In this document: positions 6,041 to 10,533 of the stretch, piece by piece
Numbering within the stretch: the first letter of the stretch is position 1
Layout of the letters: every line of letters starts with the position of its first letter
From: Baffinella frigidus
Taxonomy: Eukaryota; Cryptophyceae; Cryptomonadales; Baffinellaceae
DNA length: 10,648 nucleotides
Assembly (NCBI GenBank): GCA_026770585.1
Contig: MU646701.1
Coordinates: 39,761 to 50,408 of the forward strand
Direction of reading: 5' to 3'
Notes under the pieces: model-generated
Database searches by the model: none
What the model saw: only the letters and a program-made list of their open reading frames with translations
What the model was told of the DNA's origin: nothing
Made by a program: the position numbers and the translations under genes

Positions 6041-6110
6041 GTGGCTAGGGTGTCAATTTATCGTGGCTAGGGTGTCAATGTATCGCTGTGTGGCTAGGGT
6101 GTCATCTTAT
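6041..6110 (+). repeat. 22-bp tandem repeat GTGGCTAGGGTGTCAATTTATC, three copies
   Basis: The word GTGGCTAGGGTGTCA occurs three times, at about 6041, 6063 and 6090. Confidence 0.88.
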
Positions 6111-6253
6111 TGATGTTCTCCAGGATACCGGTCCTGCTTCACCTCTTGAGCTGTTTTTACTTGACAGTAAACCACCATTCACGTCACAGTAAATCACTAT
6201 TTACTTGACGGTCAACCACTTTACAGTAACCCCTCTCCATCTCTCCCATGCAG

Positions 6254-6298
6254 ATGCATCGAAGGTGTCGGCGGGCCTCAATCACGACCCGCTCACGG
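6254..6298 (+). pseudogene. DASKV exon, copy 1
   Basis: After CCCATGCAG it reads (D)ASKVSAGLNHDPLT and then breaks off into repeat. It has no second helix. Confidence 0.7.
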
Positions 6299-6326
6299 TT
6301 AAACTGTAAAGTAAATAGAGGTTTAT

Positions 6327-6390
6327 GTACAGTAAAGAGAGATGGCGAGATACGCAGGCAGCCTGCGTACCTCGCGATCTCTCTTTGTAC
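6327..6390. repeat. Near-perfect 64-bp palindrome containing an exon fragment
   Basis: GTACAGTAAAGAGAGATGGC GAGATACGCAGGC is followed after one base by its near-exact reverse complement ending AGAGATCGCGAGG-type sequence. The right half (6361-6378, GCCTGCGTACCTCGCGAT) is the PAYLAI piece of the DASKV exon, so the left half is an inverted copy. Confidence 0.85.
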
Positions 6391-6514
6391 TTAACAGAAA
6401 AATCACCATCTCTGTTTACAGTAAATCACTCTTTACTTTACAGTCAATCACTATTTACTCCACAGTAAATGAGTGTCTACTTTACAGTAACCCCCTCCCC
6501 TCTCTCCCATGCAG

Positions 6515-6584
6515 ATGCCTCGAAGGTGTCGGCAGGACTCGAACACGACCCGCTCACGCAGCCTGCGCATCTCGCCATCTCTCT
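6515..6584 (+). pseudogene. DASKV exon, copy 2
   Basis: After CCCATGCAG it reads (D)ASKVSAGLEHDPLTQPAHLA followed by ISLF and a repeat block. The SPRILDMLLDAVPE half is missing. Confidence 0.7.
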
Positions 6585-6727
6585 TTACTGTACATAAACC
6601 ACTATTTACTTTACAGTATAACTCGCGCGCTGTTTTTACTTGACAGTAGACCACTATTTACTTGACAATAAACCACCATTTACTCTACAGTAACCCACTA
6701 AAAAGTTACACGCTCGCGCGTATGCAG

Positions 6728-6793
6728 ATGCCTCCAAAGTATCTGCAGGACTGGACCACGACCCACTCACGCTGCCCGCGTACCTCGCGATTT
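6728..6793 (+). pseudogene. DASKV exon, copy 3
   Basis: After GTATGCAG it reads (D)ASKVSAGLDHDPLTLPAYLA, then ISTL and the repeat block. It is 5'-complete and 3'-truncated. Confidence 0.7.
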
Positions 6794-6914
6794 CTACTTT
6801 ACTATCACTATTTGCTTTACAATGAATCAGTATTGACCTGACAATAAATCAGTATTGACTTCACATTAGATCGCTATCTACTTGACAGTAATCCGCACCC
6901 GCTCTCCCATGCAG

Positions 6915-7039
6915 ATGCCTCGAAGGTGTCGGCGGGGCTCGATCACGACCCGCTGGCGCTGCCTGCGTACCTCGCGATTTCGTCGCTCTCGTCATCGTCG
7001 CCAAGGATACTCGATATGCTGCTCGACGCTGTGCCCGAG
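6915..7039 (+). CDS. Ankyrin exon (ASKVSAGLDHDPLALPAYLA...LDMLLDAVPE)
   Basis: Two bases plus 41 codons lie between CCCATGCAG and the donor GAG|GTGCGG (phase 1 in, phase 0 out). The peptide is a full ankyrin unit: loop GLDHDP, turn/first helix LALPAYLAISSLSSSS, second helix PRILDMLLDAVPE. The ankyrin TPLH tetrad is altered to LPAY. It is the only copy of six with both halves and no stop. Splicing to 7595 gives DAVPEVLMYRDTAGAMLLH, the next loop and turn. Confidence 0.78.
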
Positions 7040-7047
7040 GTGCGGGG

Positions 7048-7205
7048 CTTGGGGTTAGGGTTATGTAAGGCAAGGATTCTGTTGCGCAGATTATGGTTTA
7101 TGGTGTTAGGGTTCAGGGTTCAGGGTTCAGGGTTGAGGGTTGAGGGTTGAAGGTTGAGGGTTGGGGGTTTAGGGGGGGCAGGTTTGGGGTTAGGGTTAGG
7201 GTTTG
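7048..7205. repeat. GGGTTCAGGG / GGGTTGAGG array (G-rich strand on plus)
   Basis: Seven-base units GGTTCAG, GGTTGAG and GGTTAGG run from the donor region into the next exon copy. Their orientation is reversed relative to most blocks in the window. Confidence 0.92.
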
Positions 7206-7206
7206 A

Positions 7207-7304
7207 AGCACGACCCGCTCACGCTCCCCGCGTACCTCGCGATTTCGTCGCTCTCTTCCTAGTCGCCGCGCATACTTGATATGCTGCTGGATGCTGTACC
7301 CGAG
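7207..7304 (+). pseudogene. DASKV exon, copy 5 (in-frame stop)
   Basis: It reads KHDPLTLPAYLAISSLSS, a TAG stop, then SPRILDMLLDAVPE and the donor GTATGG. The 5' end is replaced by GGGTTTGAAG repeat, so no acceptor remains. Confidence 0.78.
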
Positions 7305-7356
7305 GTATGGCGTAGGGTGCAGGGTGCAGGGCATAGGATTTAGGGTTTAGGAGATG

Positions 7357-7408
7357 TCCCTCGTCGTCGCCACGGATACTCGACATGCTGCCGGATGCTG
7401 TCCTTGAG
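7357..7408 (+). pseudogene. DASKV exon, copy 6 (3' fragment)
   Basis: It reads SSSPRILDMLPDAVLE with the donor position kept (GAG|GTGCAA). Only the second helix is present, and it is preceded by GGGTTTAGGA repeat. Confidence 0.7.
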
Positions 7409-7417
7409 GTGCAAACC

Positions 7418-7592
7418 TCAATCCCTAAACCCTAAACCCTGATCCCATAACCCATAACCCATAACCCATAACCCATAACCCATAACCCATAACCCATAAC
7501 CCATAACCCATAACCCATAACCCCAAACGCTAAACGCTCAACCCCAAACCCTAAGCCCCAAACCCCAAACCCTAAACCCTAAACCCGAACCC
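7418..7592. repeat. Telomere-like array with ~11 uniform CCCATAA units
   Basis: From about 7444 to 7520 the seven-base unit CCCATAA repeats about 11 times almost without change, flanked by CCCTAAA and CCCCAAA variants. The array ends at the acceptor of the exon at 7595 (GAACCCAG). Confidence 0.96.
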
Positions 7593-7594
7593 AG

Positions 7595-7643
7595 GTGCTC
7601 ATGTACCGCGACACGGCCGGCGCAATGCTTCTGCACCGATTTT
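7595..7643 (+). CDS. Ankyrin exon, loop and turn (VLMYRDTAGAMLLHRF)
   Basis: Sixteen codons plus one base follow the repeat-derived acceptor CCCGAACCCAG. MYRDTAGAMLLHRF is the loop and a TPLH-like turn (AMLLH). The proposed donor, TTTT|GTTCTC (phase 1), is far from consensus, but it is the junction that joins in phase to the exon at 8120 (T|GC gives Cys). Later copies (7662, 8004) have GTACCC or GTTCTC at the same place. If the donor is wrong, the frame stays open well beyond 7643. Confidence 0.55.
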
Positions 7644-7661
7644 GTTCTCCCCACCTCTCGA

Positions 7662-7710
7662 GATGCTCCTGCACCGACTCTGTACCCCCCGCCCATGACC
7701 CCGGACCGAG
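7662..7710 (+). pseudogene. Partial copy of the AMLLHRF exon
   Basis: ATGCTCCTGCACCGACTCTG followed by TACCCCCCGCCC repeats 7625-7655 with changes, and its tail GACCCCGGACCGAGCATT recurs at about 8039-8056. Confidence 0.6.
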
Positions 7711-7760
7711 CATTTCAGAGACCTTTGTTGGTACCATTCTGGCCTCCACGCATTTGTGTA

Positions 7761-7969
7761 GTAGAGCCATTGTGGTAGGACTTGGCCAAATCGAACTTCG
7801 AAGTTGCAAGATGCGAACTTCTAGATGGACCCGTTTGGACATGTAGTGTTTTAAATTCAAATTTTGCAGTACAAATCATGCTGTTTACTGATAATTACGG
7901 TCCATCTAGAAGTTCGCATCTCGCAAATTCGAAGTTCGCTTTGGCCAAGTCCTACCACATTGGCTCTAC
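7761..7969. repeat. 209-bp element with ~72-bp terminal inverted repeats
   Basis: The left arm begins GTAGAGCCATTGTGGTAGGA and runs to TCTAGATGGACC at about 7832. The right arm from about 7898 is its reverse complement, ending TACCACATTGGCTCTAC. Only a handful of mismatches occur over about 70 bases. The AT-rich centre (about 65 bases) is unpaired and has no gene. It is a non-autonomous DNA-transposon-like element within the intron between 7643 and 8120. Confidence 0.88.
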
Positions 7970-7970
7970 G

Positions 7971-8056
7971 CTGCCACGGTTCTGTTCTCCCCGCCTCGCG
8001 AAAATGCTCTTGCACCGATTCTGTTCTCCCCACCCCCCCGACCCCAGACCGAGCAT
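7971..8056 (+). pseudogene. Two further partial copies of the AMLLHRF exon
   Basis: CTGCCACGGTTCTGTTCTCC (from 7971) and ATGCTCTTGCACCGATTCTG (from 8004) both carry the end of the exon and the GTTCTCCCC that follows it at 7644. Confidence 0.6.
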
Positions 8057-8117
8057 TAGCCCTGAACCCTAAACCCTAAACCCTAAACCCTGAACTCTGA
8101 ACCCTGAACCCTAACCC
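8057..8117. repeat. CCCTAAA / CCCTGAA array before an acceptor
   Basis: A short block of telomere-like units ends CCCTAACCCAG at 8119, the acceptor of the next exon. Confidence 0.93.
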
Positions 8118-8119
8118 AG

Positions 8120-8198
8120 GCTGGATGAAACACCCCGACCCTACCGAGACACGAAACGAGCTGGATAAGATGGAGGGACGCATGGACCACGGCCGAAG
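8120..8198 (+). CDS. Exon linking two ankyrin helices (WMKHPDPTETRNELDKMEGR)
   Basis: Two bases, 25 codons and two bases lie between CCCTAACCCAG and the donor CGAAG|GTGCTG (phase 1 in, phase 2 out). The peptide is WMKHPDPTETRNELDKMEGR then MDHGR, hydrophilic and helix-forming. It has no visible ankyrin core and would be an insertion between the AMLLHRF turn and the HNLYSPVAKLEAVV helix. It is supported because its two unusual phases fit both neighbours exactly (7643 phase 1, 8770 phase 2). I see no duplicate copies of it, unlike most exons here. Confidence 0.6.
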
Positions 8199-8475
8199 GT
8201 GCTGACCCCATAAAACAACATTATTAAATTGCATTTTCCAGAATTTACACCATTGTACCCTGCCAGCATCTTTTGGGGGTTTAAGGGTCAGGGCTTCGGG
8301 TGTACTCTGGGGTTTAAGAAACGAGCTTGCCTGAGGTCACTCACTCATCCCCTCGGCACCAGGCACAGCGGAAAGGAATACATGGTTTCGATCCGTAGCA
8401 AGGATTCGATCCGTAATGGTTTCGATCCGTAAAAACGGTTTTGATTCGCACTAAACGCACCATTCCCTTCGGCAG
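8199..8475. other. Spacer; three GGTTTCGATCCGTA repeats
   Basis: No gene is seen. A 14-16-bp word (GGTTTCGATCCGTA, GGATTCGATCCGTA) repeats three times at about 8384-8432, followed by the small palindrome CCGTAAAAACGG. Confidence 0.65.
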
Positions 8476-8541
8476 GCACAACCTTTATTCTCCCGACGCA
8501 GAGCTAGAAGCGGTGGTGCGCGCGGCCAAAAAGTACTTCCG
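8476..8541 (+). pseudogene. KLEAVV exon, copy 1
   Basis: After TCGGCAG it reads (G)HNLYSPDAELEAVVRAAKKY then F, and diverges into a 24-bp repeat before the PHCLHHRD part. Confidence 0.7.
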
Positions 8542-8582
8542 TTTTGGGTTTCAAACATACTTCCGTTTTGGCTTTCAATTAC
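8535..8582 (+). repeat. 24-bp tandem repeat, two copies
   Basis: ACTTCCGTTTTGGGTTTCAA then ACAT is repeated with small changes at 8559. A third, partial copy occurs at 8677-8698. It begins inside the exon word for KYF and looks like slippage at the exon end. Confidence 0.8.
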
Positions 8583-8623
8583 TACTTTGCAGCCTCGATC
8601 CGTGCTAACCGCACGTTTCTCAG

Positions 8624-8684
8624 GCACAACCTCTACTCTCCCGTGGCGACGCTAGAAGCGGCGATGCGCCAAGAAGTACTTCCG
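8624..8684 (+). pseudogene. KLEAVV exon, copy 2 (frameshifted)
   Basis: It reads HNLYSPVATLEAAMR, after which about five bases are missing compared with 8770-8864 and the AKKYF part is out of frame. Confidence 0.7.
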
Positions 8685-8769
8685 TGTTGGGTTTCATACC
8701 CTCTTCTGCATCACTACTTTCTTGCCTGAAATGTACGGGAGTCTCACGAAGGACCCGCCTTGGTGCCAG

Positions 8770-8864
8770 GCACAACCTCTATTCTCCGGTCGCGAAGCTA
8801 GAAGCGGTGATACGGGCGGCCAAGAAGTACTTCCCGCACTGCCTCCACCACCGGGACAGCCACG
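8770..8864 (+). CDS. Ankyrin exon, second helix (HNLYSPVAKLEAVIRAAKKY...)
   Basis: One base, 31 codons and one base lie between GTGCCAG and the donor CACG|GTTCTA (phase 2 in, phase 1 out). The peptide begins HNLYSPVAKLEAVIRAAKKY, continues FPHCLHHRDSH and reforms Gly with the next exon. AKLEAVIRAAKKYFP is an amphipathic second helix with the FP ending, and HHRDSHG is the loop leading to AIPMHYLVQN at 9704. It is the only copy with both the HNLYS start and an intact PHCLHHRD end. The copy at 9175 has a better donor (GTGACC) but lacks the first eight residues. Confidence 0.75.
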
Positions 8865-9004
8865 GTTCTAGCCCCCCTCCTCTACACCATATATTCCACA
8901 CCTAAGCCGCAATCCCACACAACAACCTAACCGCCTTTTTGTTTGTGACATAAAGGTGGTTCAAATCGCATATAAAATAGTTTTAGAATGTATATTAGTT
9001 GTAG
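8865..9004. other. Short spacer between KLEAVV exon copies
   Basis: AT-rich from about 8935 to 9003, it ends TTAGTTGTAG before the next exon copy. A similar sequence (ATAGTTGTGG) precedes the copy at 9175, so the two were duplicated with their upstream sequence. Confidence 0.55.
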
Positions 9005-9073
9005 GCGAAGCTGGAGGCGGTGGTGCGCGCGGAGAAGACGTACTCCCCGCACTCCACCACCGCGACCGCCACG
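9005..9073 (+). pseudogene. KLEAVV exon, copy 4 (frameshifted)
   Basis: It reads KLEAVVRAEKTYSPH. A four-base loss (CACTGCCTCC to CACTCC) then shifts the HHRDRH segment out of frame. The donor CACG|GTGACC is retained. Confidence 0.75.
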
Positions 9074-9089
9074 GTGACCCCGCCCCCCC

Positions 9090-9152
9090 GTAGCAGACTT
9101 CGAAGGGATTTCGAACAACCCATGAATGATAAGATATACGGCCCTACGGCCG
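9090..9152 (-). repeat. Dispersed repeat, minus-orientation copy (partner at 5980-6040)
   Basis: The reverse complement of this stretch aligns with 5980-6040, including TTCGAAATCCCTTCGAAGTC and the CCGTAGGG words. It contains the perfect palindrome ATACGGCC-CTAC-GGCCGTAT (9136-9155). Confidence 0.8.
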
Positions 9153-9174
9153 TATGTTATGATAGTTGTGGACG

Positions 9175-9244
9175 AAGCTAGAAGCGGTGGTGCGCGCGGC
9201 CAAAAAGTACTTCCCGCACTGCCTCCACCACCGCGACCGCCACG
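9175..9244 (+). pseudogene. KLEAVV exon, copy 5 (nearly intact)
   Basis: It reads KLEAVVRAAKKYFPHCLHHR then DRH plus G, with a good phase-1 donor (CACG|GTGACC). The HNLYSPVA start is missing and no clear AG precedes it in the right phase, so it is probably not used, although it may be an alternative exon end. Confidence 0.6.
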
Positions 9245-9261
9245 GTGACCCCGGAACCCCC

Positions 9262-9330
9262 TACCCAACCCCTAACCCCTCATCCTTAACCCCTATGCCA
9301 TATTCCCTATACCCTATACGCTATGCCATA
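9262..9330. repeat. Degenerate CCCTAAC / CCCTATA / CCATATA repeats
   Basis: Telomere-like units pass into CCCTATACCCTATACG and CCATATACCATATACC words. Confidence 0.8.
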
Positions 9331-9369
9331 TACCATATACCATGTGGCCTAGACCATCCGTGTGGCACA

Positions 9370-9509
9370 CCGCACTGCCTCCGCCACTGTGACCCTAACC
9401 CCCCTGCATAAACCCTAAATGATGAATCCTGAACCCTAAATCCTAAACGTGCACGCCCCCCTGCCTCGCGCCCCCTGCACAGAGCACTGCCTCCACCACC
9501 GCGACCCCG
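9370..9509 (+). pseudogene. KLEAVV exon, two 3' fragments
   Basis: CGCACTGCCTCCGCCACTGT (PHCLRHCD, 9370-9393) and GAGCACTGCCTCCACCACCG (EHCLHHRDP, 9482-9509) are copies of the exon's last ten codons, separated by CCCTAAA-type repeat. Confidence 0.65.
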
Positions 9510-9524
9510 AATCCCCCTTGAATG

Positions 9525-9600
9525 TGATGATAGACTCTGGGAGGCGACACGCGAGAGCAGAAAGACGCTCTAGAGAGTCACCTACCCAGAGTCATATATC
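9525..9600. repeat. Foldback hairpin, GACTCTGGG arms
   Basis: GACTCTGGGAGGCGAC (9533-9548) pairs with GTCACCTACCCAGAGTC (9577-9593), and GAGAGC/GCTCT continues the stem inward. Total length is about 60-75 bases. It lies in the intron before the exon at 9704. Confidence 0.8.
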
Positions 9601-9703
9601 ACCGAGTATACAACAGTATACGAAGAATATGATGTTTTGAATTAAGTTGGAATGTTAATTAATTAGTAAGTATGCTTCAGTTAAATCCCTACCCGCGTTG
9701 CAG

Positions 9704-9777
9704 GGGCGATTCCGATGCACTACCTGGTGCAGAACGTGTCTCCGACCTCCCGCGCCCTCCTCAAGCTCCTCATGGCG
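9704..9777 (+). CDS. Ankyrin exon (AIPMHYLVQNVSPTSRALLK LLMA)
   Basis: Two bases plus 24 codons lie between CCGCGTTGCAG and the donor GCG|GTAACA (phase 1 in, phase 0 out). AIPMHYLVQNVSPTS is the TPLH-type turn (IPMH) and first helix; RALLKLLMA is the second helix. The phase matches the exon at 8770 and rebuilds the loop HHRDSHG-AIPMH. Two further copies follow at 9948 and 10282. No stop follows in the spliced frame, so the gene continues, either into the 10282 copy or beyond the window. Confidence 0.78.
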
Positions 9778-9779
9778 GT

Positions 9780-9935
9780 AACACTTCCCTAAACCCTACA
9801 CCCTAAACCCTAAAACCTAAACTAACCAAGTAGACCCTAAACCCTCAACCTTTCTCGGTTGACACGCGGGTCCAGGGTGTGGGGTCCCTAAACCCTAAAA
9901 CCCAAGAGTTTGCTTTTAGGGTTTAGGGTGCGGGT
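9780..9935. repeat. Telomere-like blocks switching strand
   Basis: CCCTAAA units (9788-9850) are followed by GGGTTTAGGGTGCGGGTTTT (from about 9918), so the G-rich strand changes within the block. Between them lies TTTCTCGGTTGACACGCGGG, repeated at 10171. Confidence 0.92.
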
Positions 9936-9947
9936 TTTACGGTTCAG

Positions 9948-10011
9948 GTCCCGATGCTCTATCGGGTGCGTGTATTTAACCTCGCGCGGCTTGCTGAAGC
10001 TCCCCATGGCG
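9948..10011 (+). pseudogene. Last exon, copy 2 (deleted, frameshifted)
   Basis: After ACGGTTCAG it reads VPMLYRVRVF, then a short deletion relative to 10282 shifts the TSRALLKL part out of frame. The donor position GCG|GTACCA is kept. Confidence 0.72.
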
Positions 10012-10020
10012 GTACCACTT

Positions 10021-10165
10021 TAACCCCTAACCCCTAACCCCTAACCCCTAACCTGACCCCATAGACTCTAAACCCTCAACATTTCTCGCCTAAACCCTCA
10101 ACCTTTCTCGGCGACCTTTTAACCCCAACCCCTAACCCCTAAACTAACCCCCTAGACCCTAAACC
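10021..10165. repeat. CCCCTAA-type array
   Basis: CCCCTAA units occur four times at 10023-10052, then degenerate CCCTAAA/CCCTCAA units alternate with two copies of an ACCTTTCTCGGC-type word. Confidence 0.93.
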
Positions 10166-10194
10166 CTCAAACTTTCTCGGTTGACACGCGGGTC

Positions 10195-10270
10195 CAGGGT
10201 GTGGGGTGTAGGGTGTGGGGTTGAGGGTTCGGGTTTTAGGGGTTGGGGGTTGGGTTTTAGGGTGCGGGGT
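10195..10270. repeat. G-rich telomere-like block (GGGTGTAGGG, GGGTTTTAGG)
   Basis: Runs of three or more G at short spacing lie on the plus strand just upstream of the exon copy at 10282. Four-stranded G structures are possible on this strand. Confidence 0.88.
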
Positions 10271-10281
10271 TTACGGTTCAG

Positions 10282-10350
10282 GTCCCGATGCTCTATCTAG
10301 TGCAGAAAGTGTATCTAACCTCGCGCGCCTTGCTGAAGCTCCTCATGGCG
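10282..10350 (+). CDS. Possible alternative or additional last exon (VPMLYLVQKVYLTSRALLKL)
   Basis: Twenty-three codons lie between ACGGTTCAG and the donor GCG|GTGACC, phase 0 at both ends, reading VPMLYLVQKVYLTSRALLKL then LMA. It is a well-preserved copy of 9704-9777, with the IPMH turn changed to VPML. Its acceptor phase differs from the original (0 against 1), so it cannot replace 9704 after 8864. It could follow 9704, which ends in phase 0, adding a helix pair. Whether it is used is unknown. Confidence 0.5.
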
Positions 10351-10533
10351 GTGACCCTTTAACCCTAAACCCTACCCCCTACACCCGTACGACACCCCGC
10401 CCATCCCCGTGTGATCTCTGCATCGTGAGACTTCTTTTTCTTTTTCTGGTAAGCCTTTGGGGTTGAGGGCACTAAAGGCGCAGTGCGCCGGATCAGCAAG
10501 GTGCCACTAGGACACCAAAAAGGTGCCACCGGG
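10351..10533. other. Spacer with a repeated GGTGCCAC word
   Basis: No gene is seen. GGTGCCACTAGGACACCAAA is followed by AAGGTGCCACCGGGAC, a short imperfect direct repeat at about 10499-10535. A T-rich patch (CTTCTTTTTCTTTTTCTGG) lies at about 10430-10450. Confidence 0.5.

Larger units (their letters stand above)
5760..6253. other. Spacer between the PLHLLL and DASKV exon families
   Basis: I see no gene here. It holds a CCGTAGG-rich dispersed repeat (5980-6040), a 22-bp tandem repeat (6041-6105) and the first block of the 22-bp CAGTAAA family (from about 6155). The frames that stay open on either strand resemble no protein I recognise. Confidence 0.6.
6155..6900 (+). repeat. 22-bp ACAGTAAACCACTATTTACTTG repeat family in four blocks
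   Basis: Diverged copies of a roughly 22-base AT-rich unit cluster at about 6155-6235, 6400-6495, 6580-6705 and 6795-6890. Each block ends in a pyrimidine-rich stretch and ATGCAG, directly before a copy of the DASKV exon. Block plus exon therefore appears to be the duplicated unit. Confidence 0.85.
56..10350 (+). other. Gene model: multi-exon ankyrin-repeat protein with locally duplicated exons
   Basis: Twelve short coding islands on the plus strand can be joined through AG acceptors and GT donors with matching phases: 0,0,0,0,0,1,1,0,1,2,1 at the successive junctions. The joined product has no internal stop and reads as consecutive ankyrin repeats, with LPLHAACAN, LPLHIAVLN, LPLHLLLLHNY and IPMHYLVQN as first helices and REVLNAF, MVKRLLGAYP, VCEILLSAYP and ILDMLLDAVPE as second helices. 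Ankyrin repeats are protein-binding scaffolds of about 33 residues, and no catalytic domain or membrane segment is visible. The introns consist of telomere-like repeats and decayed exon copies. The chain and phases are seen in the sequence, the family from known ankyrin patterns; that the gene is still expressed is inference. A slowly decaying relic is the alternative. Confidence 0.68.
9824..10350 (+). repeat. Tandem duplication of ~320-334 bp carrying the last exon
   Basis: The stretch at 9824-10011 is repeated at 10144-10350. Shared features are TAGACCCTAAACCCTCAA, CTTTCTCGGTTGACACGCGG, CCAGGGTGTGGGGT, the TTTACGGTTCAG acceptor and the exon. Offsets of 320 and 334 bases show small length changes between copies. 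Confidence 0.85.

Noticed and set aside
6155-6900. CRISPR-like array of short repeats
   Set aside because: The repeats are diverged and contiguous, without uniform unique spacers, and the surroundings are eukaryotic introns.
7418-7592. True chromosome-end telomere
   Set aside because: The block is internal, flanked on both sides by exon sequence, and made of the CCCATAA variant.
8927-9268. 113-codon minus-strand arginine/glycine-rich frame
   Set aside because: It is the antisense shadow of two KLEAVV exon copies and the GC-rich sequence beside them.
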